Assembly (NCBI GenBank): GCA_910577375.1
Contig: CAJTLT010000002.1
Span: forward strand, 124,001 to 188,000
Length of the DNA: 64,000 nt
Source of the DNA: an uncultured Christensenella sp.
GTDB taxonomy: Bacteria; Bacillota; Clostridia; Christensenellales; Borkfalkiaceae
Direction of reading: 5' to 3'
In this document: positions 1 through 8,446 of the stretch, in pieces
Layout of the letters: each line of letters starts with the position of its first letter
Numbering within the stretch: the stretch's first letter is position 1
Notes under the pieces: generated by a model
Told to the model about the DNA's origin: nothing
Databases searched by the model: none
The model's input: only the letters and a program-made list of their open reading frames with translations
Program-made: the position numbers and the translations under genes

Positions 1-1
1 T

Positions 2-97
2 ATACCGCTCGCCTTTCTCGACGAAGGAACCGTGCTGCAAGGCAATTATCTGATAAACGCGTTAAACCATTTCAAAATTCCTTATAAATTTTTCTAA
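2..97 (+). CDS. C-terminal tail of an unknown protein (5' end outside window)
   Basis: The frame is open from the window edge to a TAA at 95-97 and leaves 31 residues ending in ALNHFKIPYKFF. It runs into a strong terminator 5 nt later, which supports it as the real end of a plus-strand gene. The tail is too short to place in a family. The other two frames read worse. Confidence 0.5.
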   Translation: MPLAFLDEGTVLQGNYLINALNHFKIPYKFF

Positions 98-101
98 ACA
101 A

Positions 102-138
102 ATCGCGCCGACGGCTTTTGCCGTCGGCGCGATTTTTC
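102..138 (+). terminator. Intrinsic terminator of the first gene
   Basis: A perfect 14-bp stem (102-115 with 120-133) and a TTTT loop are followed by a run of five T at 133-137. The stem core CCGACGGC/GCCGTCGG recurs in terminators at 4711-4745 and 42125-42165. Confidence 0.9.
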
Positions 139-278
139 CCAAGCCCCCGCGTATAAACTCTTTACCCCCGCATATTTATCAATTCGCACATCCGCCGCAT
201 ATAACGCTTACCGCCGCCCTCTCATATAAAACTCCGCAAAATAATTTATAATTTTACCCGATTTTTTAAACGGTCCCG

Positions 279-307
279 TTGCAATAGCCCCCGCAATATG
301 ATATAAT
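279..307 (+). promoter_or_regulatory. Sigma-A-type promoter for the DUF1538-PII operon
   Basis: TTGCAA at 279-284, a 17-bp spacer, then TATAAT at 302-307. Transcription would start near 314, about 27 nt before the ATG at 341. A CGGAG ribosome site lies at about 330. Confidence 0.65.
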
Positions 308-340
308 AATACATAATTTTTTTCGTATTCCGGAGCAAAC

Positions 341-1867
341 ATGGCAAAGGCTTTATTTCTGAAACTTAAAGAGGCTCTGATATCAGTCCTGCCCGTCACC
401 GCTATAGTGCTTATAATATCCTTTACGCCCCTCGTAAACCTTTCCGCAACGGAAACGGCAGCATTCGCCGTATCCGCGGTTTTCCTCGTTCTGGGCATAG
501 GACTTTTCAATCTCGGCGCGGACCTTGCCATGACACCCATGGGCGAACACGTCGGCTCCGGTCTTACAAAATCAAAAAAGTTAATAGTCCTGATTTCCGT
601 CTGTTTTTTAATGGGCGTACTAATCACCATAGCCGAGCCCGATTTGTCCGTTCTCGCAAGTCAGGTACAGGCGGTTATGAACAGCACCGTGCTGATAATC
701 ACAGTCGGCGCAGGGGTGGGAATTTTCCTCGTAATCGCGGTTTTAAAAATCGTTTTCCGTCTCAACCTCTCCCTTTTGTTAATGTTCTTTTATATGCTGC
801 TTTTCGCGCTCTGCGCAATACTCATAGAATGCGGCAAAGGCAACTTTCTTCCCCTTTCTTTTGATTCGGGCGGCGTAACCACGGGTCCTATAACCGTTCC
901 TTTTATAATGGCTCTCGGCGTCGGCATCGCAACAACCATAGGCGGACGCAACGCAAACGAAAACAGCTTCGGCTTAATCGCGCTCTGTTCGATAGGCCCT
1001 ATGATTGCGGTTATGGCGCTCTCGATGACCTCTCAGGGAGAAATAACTTACGAGCTCGCCGATTATTCCGTAGAAACGGCTCTCGCCGATATCTGGCACA
1101 TTATAGGGGAACACACACTCGACGTATTGAAGGCTCTCGGGCTGATAGTCGCGTTCTTCTTAATTCTTCAATTCACCGTTTTAAAGCTCCCGAAAAAGAA
1201 ACTCGCCCAAATCGGAATAGGCATCGCCTATACTTTCGTCGGGCTGATTATCTTCCTTGTCGCGGTCGTCGTGGGCTTTATGCCGATAGGCTTCAAGCTC
1301 GGTCAGCAAATAGCGCAGTTTAACGAAGTCCTGCTGGTCGTGTTCGGCTTTATACTCGGTATGGTGGTAGTCCTCGCCGAGCCCGCAGTACACGTACTAA
1401 ACAAACAGGTAGAACAAATCACGGGCGGCGGCGTCAAAAAGATTGAAATGCTCCTCGCCCTCTCCGCCGCGGTCGGCATATCGATAGGCTTGTCGCTCAT
1501 AAGGATGATTTTCAAATTCTCCCTGCTGTACTATCTTATCCCGGGCTATATGATATCTTTGGGTCTTTCGTTCTTCGTACCCAAAATTTACACGGCAATC
1601 GCATTCGACTCGGGCGGCGTAGCCAGCGGGCCGCTGACGTCAAGCTTTATTCTTCCCCTCGCAATAGGCGCGTGCGCGGCGTTAAGCGGCGGAACGGAAA
1701 CAATCTTAACCGACGCTTTCGGAGTTGTCGCAATGGTCGCAATGACGCCGCTAATCACAATTCAGGCGCTCGGCTTCAAAGCCGTCACCTCGGCAAAAGT
1801 GCGCCACAAGATAACAATGAAGCGCATCCTCTCCGCCGACGACGAACAAATCATATACTTCAAATAA
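341..1867 (+). CDS. DUF1538 family integral membrane protein
   Basis: A 508-residue, highly hydrophobic protein with many predicted membrane segments. It is an internal duplication. Each half carries an AEP motif (ITIAEPDLSVLASQV in the first half, VVLAEPAVHVLNKQV in the second), and each later carries FDSGG followed by a glycine-rich helix (LSFDSGGVTTGPI, IAFDSGGVASGPL). This two-repeat layout is the DUF1538 family, whose substrate is unknown to me. Two PII-like genes follow directly, so the likely arrangement is a transporter-like protein under nucleotide- or metabolite-sensing control. Start: ATG with CGGAG upstream. The fold is well supported; transport is inferred. Confidence 0.88.
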   Translation: MAKALFLKLKEALISVLPVTAIVLIISFTPLVNLSATETAAFAVSAVFLVLGIGLFNLGADLAMTPMGEHVGSGLTKSKKLIVLISVCFLMGVLITIAEPDLSVLASQVQAVMNSTVLIITVGAGVGIFLVIAVLKIVFRLNLSLLLMFFYMLLFALCAILIECGKGNFLPLSFDSGGVTTGPITVPFIMALGVGIATTIGGRNANENSFGLIALCSIGPMIAVMALSMTSQGEITYELADYSVETALADIWHIIGEHTLDVLKALGLIVAFFLILQFTVLKLPKKKLAQIGIGIAYTFVGLIIFLVAVVVGFMPIGFKLGQQIAQFNEVLLVVFGFILGMVVVLAEPAVHVLNKQVEQITGGGVKKIEMLLALSAAVGISIGLSLIRMIFKFSLLYYLIPGYMISLGLSFFVPKIYTAIAFDSGGVASGPLTSSFILPLAIGACAALSGGTETILTDAFGVVAMVAMTPLITIQALGFKAVTSAKVRHKITMKRILSADDEQIIYFK

Positions 1868-1922
1868 TTTATCCTTACAGCCGTAATCTTAATTTAAAGT
1901 TTAACAGTAAAAGGAACGCAAT

Positions 1923-2381
1923 ATGAACGAAGAAACCAAACCCGCCCGCAGGCAGAAAATCGCCGCGGTCAAAAAAGAAATAAAACAGCGCGTCTCGCAA
2001 AAAACCGCCAAACCCTCCAACACGGTCACGTCCAACAGATTAAAACTTCTCGTAACCGTCGTCGGCAGAAACAAAGCGGAATATTTCTGCGACCTTTTGC
2101 AGTCGTTCGAAGTAAATATGCAAACCGTTCTGATAGCGCAAGGCACGGCAAACGCGAAAATGCTCGACCTTCTGGGACTTTCAAACACCGATAAATGCGT
2201 GATACTCAGCGTCATACAGGAAAATAAAATCCCCGACGCAATGCACACGCTCGAAGCCAAATTCAACACGTTAAAAGACGGCAAGGGCGTCGCCTGCACA
2301 GTTCCTATCTCCAGCGTGATAGGCGCGCTGATATACGGATTTTTAAGCAACAACAGAATGACCGTCAAGGAGAACAAATAA
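1923..2381 (+). CDS. PII-like (GlnB-fold) regulatory protein, N-terminally extended
   Basis: 152 residues. About 40 basic N-terminal residues are followed by a PII/GlnB-like ferredoxin fold (KLLVTVVGRNKAEYFCDLL, then TANAKMLDLLGL in the T-loop position, and DGKGVACTVPISSVIGAL near the C-terminus). Classic PII proteins are about 112 residues and carry a uridylylatable T-loop tyrosine, which is not evident here. It lies 55 nt after the DUF1538 gene and 2 nt before a second PII-like gene. It probably binds or gates the membrane protein. The ligand is unknown. Confidence 0.75.
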   Translation: MNEETKPARRQKIAAVKKEIKQRVSQKTAKPSNTVTSNRLKLLVTVVGRNKAEYFCDLLQSFEVNMQTVLIAQGTANAKMLDLLGLSNTDKCVILSVIQENKIPDAMHTLEAKFNTLKDGKGVACTVPISSVIGALIYGFLSNNRMTVKENK

Positions 2382-2383
2382 CT

Positions 2384-2746
2384 ATGGAAAACAAATACGA
2401 AATGATTTTATGTATAGTCAACACAGGCTTTTCGGAAACGGTCATGGACGCCGCCAAAGAAGTGGGCGCGCGCGGCGGCACGGTAATACACGCACGCGGC
2501 ACCGCAAATAAAGAGGCGGAACAGTTCTTCCATATCTCAATCCAGCCCGATAAAGAAATCGTTATGATTTTAGTTCCGCAGGATATAAAAGACAAAGTTC
2601 TGCACGCACTCTACCAACACGCAGGCTTAAAAACGGAAGGTCAGGGCATCGCCTTTTCCGTTCCGGTAGACGACGTTGTCGGCATAGCTTCGCCCGCGGA
2701 AAAATCCCAAAACACAGAAAAACCGCAGAACACGGAAAACCAATAA
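2384..2746 (+). CDS. P-II family regulatory protein
   Basis: 120 residues, matching the usual PII length. It begins YEMILCIVNTGFSETVMDAAKEVG, contains the GARGGTVIHARGTANKEAE stretch typical of the T-loop region, and ends its core with GQGIAFSVPVDDVVGI. A charged repeat tail (SQNTEKPQNTENQ) follows. GARGGTVIHARG resembles the PII loop of DUF1538-linked proteins rather than the GlnB T-loop. Ribosome site AAGGAG lies at 2369-2374 within the end of the preceding gene, so translation is coupled. It is the last gene of the operon. Confidence 0.82.
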   Translation: MENKYEMILCIVNTGFSETVMDAAKEVGARGGTVIHARGTANKEAEQFFHISIQPDKEIVMILVPQDIKDKVLHALYQHAGLKTEGQGIAFSVPVDDVVGIASPAEKSQNTEKPQNTENQ

Positions 2747-2789
2747 AAAAAACCGATAACTTCACAATAAAAATCGCTTAAAAACGCCC

Positions 2790-2918
2790 CCACGCAGCGG
2801 AGATAAGTTCATAGAAAAACTCTCAATAAGCCTCATATCCACGTAGCAAAAACAATTTCATAGAAAAAATGTTCAAAAAGTTCCCGCTCCACGTAGCGGA
2901 AATAATTCAATAGAAAAA
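2790..2918. repeat. Three imperfect ~50-bp tandem repeats with a 30-bp conserved core
   Basis: Cores start at 2790, 2839 and 2889, each beginning CCACG(T/C)AGC and ending ATAGAAAAA, with 19-20 nt between them that are also partly similar. They lie between the PII genes and their terminator. The cores differ at several positions, so this is an old tandem duplication and not a CRISPR. Confidence 0.7.
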
Positions 2919-2940
2919 GAGGAAACAATTCCATAAATAA

Positions 2941-2976
2941 AATCGGCTGAAAGCTTTTGCTTTCAGCCGATTTTTC
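2941..2976 (+). terminator. Terminator of the DUF1538-PII operon
   Basis: A perfect 14-bp stem (2941-2954 with 2959-2972) with a TTTT loop and a T5 run. It lies 195 nt after the last stop. The minus-strand dehydrogenase gene ends 44 nt further right, so this hairpin may stop both transcripts. Confidence 0.85.
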
Positions 2977-3019
2977 TATTCTAAAACTTTAATAATTGTT
3001 AAACTTTTATATCGGATAT

Positions 3020-4186
3020 TTAAAAGCTCGCTTTAAGCACAGCCCGCACATCGTCCGCATTAAAAATCTTATATCCGCCGTCCATTATAAGCGTGCTCTT
3101 TACCATTCCGTCAAGCATTTCGGGCTTAGCCCCCAAATCCGTGAGGTTCATAACAAGCCCCGTTTTCTTCATCCACGCCTCCATCGCCAGCAATCCGTCC
3201 TCGGCAACCTCGCGCTTGCTCTTCCCCTCGGGGTTCACGTTCCACACGTTCACCGCATACCGCGCGAACTTCTCCTCGCCGTAAGGCAAAATATATCTGT
3301 AATAGGGCAAAGAAACGGCGGAAAGCGTCATTCCGTGCGTCGCGTCCGTATACGCCCCCACCGACTGACCGAGCATATGCACCATCCAATCGGTTGTTTT
3401 ACCCCTTGCAACAAGCGTGTTGAGAGCCCAGGTCGCCGTCCACATTATGTTTGAACGCGCCTCGTAATCCTCGGGATTTTCAACCGCTATATCCGCGCTG
3501 TGAATGAGCGAACGCAACAGCCCCTCCATAATATAGTCGCTCGTATTGTCGTCCGTTCCCGAAAAATACTGTTCGAGAATATGGCACATTATATCGTAAA
3601 TTCCCGCAACCATCTGATACTTCGGCAGCGTATATGTAATTTTCGGATTTAAAACCGCAAATTTCGGAAAAACGTTCTCCCCGAAAACGTGTCCGATTTT
3701 GAGTTTCTGTTCGCGGTTTGTAATAACCGAGCCGCCGTTCATTTCCGAACCCGTGCCGACCATAGTCAACACACAGCCCACGGGGATAATTTTGCAATCG
3801 GGCTCTTCAAATCTTATAAAATATTTCTCCCAGGGGTCGCCGCCGCAATACGCGGATACCGAAACGGCTTTGGAATAATCGCAAACCGAACCGCCGCCGA
3901 CGGCAAGTATCAAATCGGCGTTCGCCGCACGCGCCCTCTCGCACCCTTCAATAAGCTTTTCCGAAGTAGGGTTGGGCATAACGCCGCCGTCCTCGTAAAC
4001 GTTTTTCCCGCACTCTTTAAGTATTTTTATAACCGCGTCATAAAGGCCGTTTTTCTTTATCGAGCCGCCTCCGTATACCAAAAGCACGTTCTTTCCGTAT
4101 TTGTTCAGCTCTTCCTTTAATCCGTCAAGCGCGCTCTCCCCGAAATATAATTTCGTCGGATTGCAATAAGTAAAATTTCCTAACAT
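3020..4186 (-). CDS. Iron-containing alcohol dehydrogenase (NAD(P)H-dependent butanol dehydrogenase type)
   Basis: About 388 residues. Group III alcohol dehydrogenases reduce aldehydes to alcohols in fermentation. The N-terminal NAD(P) domain has GGGSIKKNGLYD and GGGSVCDYSKA. GTGSEMNGGSVIT and DIMCHILEQYF are typical of the butanol-dehydrogenase branch. Metal ligands are the Asp and His of DIMCH and the two His of HMLGQSVGAYTDATHG. An earlier start at 4231 is possible, but the ATG at 4186 has AAGGAGA five bases upstream and gives the normal N-terminus (MLGNFTYCNPTKLYFG). It appears to be monocistronic. Confidence 0.93.
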   Translation of the reverse strand: MLGNFTYCNPTKLYFGESALDGLKEELNKYGKNVLLVYGGGSIKKNGLYDAVIKILKECGKNVYEDGGVMPNPTSEKLIEGCERARAANADLILAVGGGSVCDYSKAVSVSAYCGGDPWEKYFIRFEEPDCKIIPVGCVLTMVGTGSEMNGGSVITNREQKLKIGHVFGENVFPKFAVLNPKITYTLPKYQMVAGIYDIMCHILEQYFSGTDDNTSDYIMEGLLRSLIHSADIAVENPEDYEARSNIMWTATWALNTLVARGKTTDWMVHMLGQSVGAYTDATHGMTLSAVSLPYYRYILPYGEEKFARYAVNVWNVNPEGKSKREVAEDGLLAMEAWMKKTGLVMNLTDLGAKPEMLDGMVKSTLIMDGGYKIFNADDVRAVLKASF

Positions 4187-4231
4187 ACGTTTCTCCTTAT
4201 CAAAATTTTCACCCCTTACAACGCCGCGCAT

Positions 4232-4710
4232 ATCAACAATACACTACTACATACCGCCGATACCCCGCAACACACAAAAAAGATAAAAATTTCCTGTTGC
4301 TTTTTATATAACCCTCAACCCGCGCCTTTAAACGCAGCGCACCGCACCTCAACTCACAATCCAAACTTAACATAACGCAACGTTCCTCACCCAAAAACCG
4401 CACCTTAGCCGCAACAGAACCAAACCGCAATGTTCCTTTAAACACAACCGCCAAGCACCTCACAATCCGCGCATTAAATTAAAACTCCACAACCCCCAAT
4501 CAACGCTTTTTATACAACATATCCGCGTTTTTAATTGCAGTCAAAAAACTTAAATACACAACTACATTTTAAATTCGATACCCGCAATACTGCATATTCA
4601 ACACAATCACTATCACACCGCAACATAACCATTGCCTGAACAGTAACTTCAATACAACACGGCAACCCGCAACTTCAAAAAACTCACAATAGCGAAAAAC
4701 ATACAGCTAT
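4232..4710. other. Gene-free, C/A-rich and G-poor spacer
   Basis: Between the dehydrogenase start and the galE terminator I see no credible gene. A 76-codon minus-strand frame at 4233-4463 has no ribosome site or protein character. The plus strand is rich in words such as CCGCAAC and CACAAC, with G rare; line 4321-4380 has about 23 C to 7 G. The same texture recurs at 24340-24820, 25755-25870 and 33165-33530. Confidence 0.6.
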
Positions 4711-4745
4711 AAAAAACGCGCCCGACGGCAAAAGCCGTCGGGCGC
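4711..4745 (-). terminator. galE terminator
   Basis: A 12-bp stem GCGCCCGACGGC (4718-4729) pairs with 4734-4745 around an AAAA loop. Read on the minus strand it is followed by six T (A-run 4711-4716). It lies 73 nt after the galE stop. Confidence 0.88.
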
Positions 4746-4749
4746 ACAC

Positions 4750-4785
4750 ATTATCAATCACATTATCAATCACATTATCAATCAC
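4750..4785. repeat. Three exact 12-bp tandem repeats
   Basis: ATTATCAATCAC is repeated three times in a row (4750-4761, 4762-4773, 4774-4785) just after the galE stop and before its terminator. This is a microsatellite-like slippage tract with no coding role. Confidence 0.85.
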
Positions 4786-4817
4786 TTTATTAAAATCATT
4801 AAATCTCAATCTGTCCG

Positions 4818-5831
4818 TTATTCTTTATAACCGTTCGGGTTTTTGCTCTGCCAGTTCCAGAGCGAAGCGCACATCTCGTCGATTCCAAGCTCCGCCTCCC
4901 AGCCGAGTTCCTTTTTCGCTTTCGAAGCGTCCGCATAGCAAGCCGCTATATCTCCCGCACGGCGGGGCTTAACGCTGTAAGCCAGCCCGTGCCCGCAAGC
5001 CTTTTCAAAAGCGTGTATAACGTCCAGAACGCTGTATCCTATACCCGTGCCGAGGTTATAAGTATAAACCCCGCTCTTAACGGTCTTGTCTATCGCCGCA
5101 ACGTGCCCTTTCGCCAAATCGGTAACGTGTATATAATCGCGCACTCCCGTACCGTCGTGCGTATCGTAATCGTCGCCGAAAACCCCCACTTCCTTAAGCT
5201 CGCCGATTGCAACCTTCGCAATGTAAGGCGTAAGATTGTTGGGTATGCCTTTCGGGTCCTCGCCTATAAGCCCGCTTTCGTGCGCGCCCACGGGGTTGAA
5301 ATATCTCAGCAACACAACCGTCCACTCTTTGTCCGACTTATAAATATCGGTAAGCATAATTTCCTGAAAATATTTGCTCGTTCCGTAAGGGTTGGTCGTC
5401 CCGCCCACCTTGCAGCTTTCGTCCAAAGGCAGCTTTTCGGGGTCGCCGTAAACGGTTGCGGAAGAAGAAAACACTATCCTCTTGCAACCGTGCCTGCGCA
5501 TTTTATCGGTAAGCACAAGCGTTCCGTAAAGATTGTTGTTATAATATTCGATGGGCTTTTCACAACTCTCGCCAACGGCTTTAAGCCCCGCAAAATGAAT
5601 TACCCAGTCTATCTTATGTTCGGTAAAAATCCTGTCCAGAAGTCCGCCGTCGCGTATATCTCCCGCATAGAGAGTTATATCTTTACCGGTAATCTCTTTA
5701 ACTCTTTCAATGCTTTTAGGCGAAGAATTGTCAAAATTGTCCACAACAACAACGTCATAGCCCTTTTCCAACAGCTCCGCACAAGTATGCGAGCCTATAT
5801 ATCCCGCGCCTCCGGTTACAAGAATTTTCAT
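4818..5831 (-). CDS. galE: UDP-glucose 4-epimerase
   Basis: 337 residues, the standard GalE length. The enzyme interconverts UDP-glucose and UDP-galactose (Leloir pathway, supply of sugar nucleotides for envelope glycans). The N-terminal Rossmann motif is GGAGYIGSH. The catalytic Ser/Thr lies in SSSATVYGD and the YxxxK pair in YGTSKYFQE. RYFNPVGAH and RPGD-like RRAGDIAACYAD complete the extended SDR signature. The start is the ATG at 5831 with AAGAGGT upstream. It follows the winged-helix gene at 50 nt, but a GC-rich hairpin between them suggests separate transcription. Confidence 0.97.
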   Translation of the reverse strand: MKILVTGGAGYIGSHTCAELLEKGYDVVVVDNFDNSSPKSIERVKEITGKDITLYAGDIRDGGLLDRIFTEHKIDWVIHFAGLKAVGESCEKPIEYYNNNLYGTLVLTDKMRRHGCKRIVFSSSATVYGDPEKLPLDESCKVGGTTNPYGTSKYFQEIMLTDIYKSDKEWTVVLLRYFNPVGAHESGLIGEDPKGIPNNLTPYIAKVAIGELKEVGVFGDDYDTHDGTGVRDYIHVTDLAKGHVAAIDKTVKSGVYTYNLGTGIGYSVLDVIHAFEKACGHGLAYSVKPRRAGDIAACYADASKAKKELGWEAELGIDEMCASLWNWQSKNPNGYKE

Positions 5832-5845
5832 ACTTACCTCTTATT

Positions 5846-5864
5846 TAAAAACGGCGCGCGCCGT
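5846..5864 (-). terminator. Possible terminator between the winged-helix gene and galE
   Basis: A perfect GC palindrome (ACGGCGCGCGCCGT, 5851-5864) is followed on the minus strand by five T. The stem is short, so its efficiency is doubtful. Confidence 0.45.
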
Positions 5865-5880
5865 CTGTTTTCAAACCGCT

Positions 5881-6687
5881 CTATTTCAGCCCCGCTATAA
5901 GAAGAGAAGCCGAATAAAGAGAAATAAAATCCCCGAAAGCGTTCTTCACGTCACGGATTTTTATAATCAGCTCGTCGTCTATAAGCGCAACCCCGTAACG
6001 GTTCAGAATATGCTCCGTTTCCTCTCCAAGCCCTTTAACGGAACGCCTTTTGCCGAGATAGGCAACCGTGCTGCCCAAATCGGTGAAAACAATGCCCGCG
6101 CCAAGCCCTTTAACGCCCAGCTTAAAAGGCGAATTATCGGGGAAAACCGCCCCGCAGGAAAGCCAGCACTCGCCGCGCTTTTCAAAAGTTTTAAAGCCCT
6201 CCGCAAGCCGCGCTTTAACCGCGTCAAGCGTTATTCCGCTGCCCACAAACGCAAGCTCGTCGCTCGAAAGTATGCGCTTTTCCTCGCTGCAACTCTCCAA
6301 AAGCGCGTCCGAATCCATATCCAAATCCTCTTCGTCGTCAGAAGATATAAAACCGTCGTCGCACGCGTCGGCAACCGCCTCTTCGGTTTCGGCGCAGTCA
6401 ACGCAAGTCTGTTGCGGCATATCTACAGTATGGAGTTCTTTGTACATTTTGTCAAGGATTTTACCCTTTCTTTCCAGCTCGCCCTCTTCCGCTATCGTAA
6501 TAGGTTCGGCGGTGCGGAACACGTAATCGAAAACGATTCCGTCCTCAGTTTTCAGCAATCCGTCCTCTACAAGTCCCAAAAGATAATTCTTTGAAGCCGA
6601 AAACCCGAAGTTTGTTATTTTTTGAAATTCAGTCACGCTTATGCTTTTTCTCAGTTTAAGGAACAGCAAAACGTCTCTCTCTGTCAT
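5881..6687 (-). CDS. Winged-helix N-terminus plus DUF1828-like C-terminal domain protein
   Basis: 268 residues. Residues 1-60 look like a winged helix (ISVTEFQKITNFGFSASKN, LVEDGLLKTEDG). A long acidic, Cys-containing linker (DDEEDLDMDSD) follows at about 100-140. The last ~100 residues (AGIVFTDLGSTVAYLG, EHILNRYGVALIDDELIIKI) resemble DUF1828, a domain of unknown function. It is probably a DNA-binding regulator or sensor. I recognise no close named homologue. A sigma-A promoter lies about 55 nt upstream. Confidence 0.55.
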   Translation of the reverse strand: MTERDVLLFLKLRKSISVTEFQKITNFGFSASKNYLLGLVEDGLLKTEDGIVFDYVFRTAEPITIAEEGELERKGKILDKMYKELHTVDMPQQTCVDCAETEEAVADACDDGFISSDDEEDLDMDSDALLESCSEEKRILSSDELAFVGSGITLDAVKARLAEGFKTFEKRGECWLSCGAVFPDNSPFKLGVKGLGAGIVFTDLGSTVAYLGKRRSVKGLGEETEHILNRYGVALIDDELIIKIRDVKNAFGDFISLYSASLLIAGLK

Positions 6688-6741
6688 AATAGCCCCTTTA
6701 ATACAGTATGCCGCGACGGGCAGGTTCTATGTTCGTATTTC

Positions 6742-6770
6742 ATTGTAACACAAAAACCAACAAAAAACAA
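6742..6770 (-). promoter_or_regulatory. Promoter of the winged-helix gene
   Basis: On the minus strand TTGTTT (6770-6765), a 17-bp spacer and TACAAT (6747-6742) precede the ATG at 6687 by about 50 nt. The -35 element sits inside a tract of 10-bp phased A-runs. Confidence 0.55.
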
Positions 6771-6790
6771 CAAAAAGCAACAAAAAAATA
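6751..6790. repeat. Four 10-bp repeats with phased A-tracts
   Basis: Units CAAAAACCAA, CAAAAAACAA, CAAAAAGCAA and CAAAAAAATA follow one another exactly, so A5-A7 tracts recur every helical turn. Such phasing bends DNA and can act as an UP-like element. The tract overlaps the promoter -35 above and supplies the T-run of the next terminator. Confidence 0.8.
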
Positions 6791-6809
6791 CGCCCCCGAA
6801 GGGGCGCGT
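6782..6809 (-). terminator. Cardiolipin synthase terminator
   Basis: On the minus strand GCGCCCC-TTC-GGGGGCG is followed by a T-rich run. A second small hairpin (CCGCTTTAAGCGG) lies just before it. It is 36 nt after the stop at 6845. Confidence 0.8.
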
Positions 6810-6844
6810 CCGCTTTAAGCGGCTCTGAAACCGTATTATTTTAA

Positions 6845-8446
6845 TCACATAAGCGGCGAAACAAGCCTCAGCACAAGCGTAATCAATGCGCCTATCGGGT
6901 TTACCTTACCGCGCTTTTCAGGCACGTTGCACTTGAAAATCCAGTCGAAGTCCTCATCAATCCCGCGCATAACGCCTTCGTCGTCCGTCAGAACGCCGTT
7001 GTCAAATTCCTGATAAAACGCCCGCATGTCAAGGTTTACCGAACCGACCGCCGCGCATTTCTCGTTTTGTACAACCTTGCTGTGAACGAACTCCCCGCCC
7101 GCATAATAAATTTTTATCCCGCGTTTCAAAAGTATCCTCGCGTTAGACGTAGTCACGCGGTAAATATATCTGTAATCGGGCACTCCGGGCAGAACAATTC
7201 TCACGTCAACCCCTTCTTCCGCCTTTTTTATAAGCTTTTTCATAATCCCGCTGTCGGGGATAAGATAAGGGGTCATAATATAAAGCTTTTCTTTCGCCTC
7301 GTCTATAATCTTCGCATAAACCTCGCGGCATATATGCGGCTTTATTTCGGGGCCTCCCGCATAAGGAACAAAACGGGAAGACTTCTCCGCGGGCGCATAA
7401 TTGTTCAAAAACCGCGCGGGGTCAAGTTTTTCGCGCGTTGCAAGCTCCCACTGCCGCATAAACGCAACCGAAAGCCCGTCCACCGCCGCGCCGTCAAGCC
7501 TTATTCCCGAATCCTTCCACACGCCCTCCATCTTACGCTGGTTTGCGCAGTCGTCTATAAGGTTAAAGCCTCCCGCATATCCCGTTTTGCCGTCAACCAC
7601 CACGATTTTTCTGTGGTTGCGGAAATTCAGCCCGAAATAAAAAGGAGAAAAAAGATTTGAAAACGCTTTCAGCTTCACGCCCGCCGCGCGCAAAGTGTCC
7701 TTCATAAAGTCGGAAAACACCCCCGCCGAGCCGACGTCGTCATACATCATATATACGGGTATACCCGCCGCGGTCTTTCTGCGGAAAATACTAACAAGCC
7801 TGTCCAGAAGCACGCCGTCCGCAACTATGAAAAACTCTATAAAAACAAATTTTTCCGCCGCGTCTATGCGCGCTATCAGATTGTCGAGTATCGCCCGCGC
7901 GTTGCCGTAATATTTGCCCTCCGTCGCGGAAAACGTTTCAAAACCGTTTAAATTTAAGTAACTCTCCGCCGCGGTCTTTTCACGCTCCACCACGGCAGCC
8001 GCCGTTTCTCTCTCCGCAACGCATAAATTTTCAGCCGCGGTCTGCGGTTCGGAAATTTTAACCCTCTTCGCAATTTTTTTAAAGCGCAGCCTCTGCCGTC
8101 CGTAACTTACGGGCTTTGACGCAAAAACATAAATTATAAATCCGCACCCGAAAGAAGCCGCAAAAAGCAAAATCCAGCTTATTTTGGATTGAATATCCCT
8201 CTCGAAAATCCCCACGTAAACGGCAGTCAGCGCGGTAAGCCCAACGCAAACGTAAAACGCATACGGAACGTAATACACAAACGCGGCGTATAAAATAATA
8301 AGGATACTAAGCTGAAAAACAATAAAAAGGTCTTTCAGCACGGCTTTAAGCCCCGTGCCGAATCCGACCCATTCCTTATGTATTCTTTTTACGTTGTACC
8401 TGCGTTTCTGTAAATACAAACGCAGCCGCGAAAATCTTTTATCCAC
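6845..8446 (-). CDS. cls: Cardiolipin synthase (phospholipase D superfamily)
   Basis: 533 residues. It condenses two phosphatidylglycerols to cardiolipin at the membrane. Two hydrophobic segments occupy about residues 37-80 and 90-115. The first HKD motif is NHRKIVVVDGKTGYAGGFN. The second is HSKVVQNEKCAAVGSVNLD, where the usual Asp of HxK(x)4D is Glu. A polar insert lies between membrane and catalytic parts (residues 120-170). The start is GTG at 8446; no ATG fits and the ribosome site is weak. Transcribed alone, with a terminator after it. Confidence 0.92.
   Translation of the reverse strand: MDKRFSRLRLYLQKRRYNVKRIHKEWVGFGTGLKAVLKDLFIVFQLSILIILYAAFVYYVPYAFYVCVGLTALTAVYVGIFERDIQSKISWILLFAASFGCGFIIYVFASKPVSYGRQRLRFKKIAKRVKISEPQTAAENLCVAERETAAAVVEREKTAAESYLNLNGFETFSATEGKYYGNARAILDNLIARIDAAEKFVFIEFFIVADGVLLDRLVSIFRRKTAAGIPVYMMYDDVGSAGVFSDFMKDTLRAAGVKLKAFSNLFSPFYFGLNFRNHRKIVVVDGKTGYAGGFNLIDDCANQRKMEGVWKDSGIRLDGAAVDGLSVAFMRQWELATREKLDPARFLNNYAPAEKSSRFVPYAGGPEIKPHICREVYAKIIDEAKEKLYIMTPYLIPDSGIMKKLIKKAEEGVDVRIVLPGVPDYRYIYRVTTSNARILLKRGIKIYYAGGEFVHSKVVQNEKCAAVGSVNLDMRAFYQEFDNGVLTDDEGVMRGIDEDFDWIFKCNVPEKRGKVNPIGALITLVLRLVSPLM

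Noticed and set aside
2790..2918. CRISPR-like spaced repeats
   Set aside because: The three cores differ at many positions, the intervening stretches are partly alike, and no cas genes are near. It is a degenerate tandem repeat.
4233..4463. 76-codon minus-strand frame in the C/A-rich spacer
   Set aside because: No ribosome site, and the protein reflects only the base bias of the spacer.
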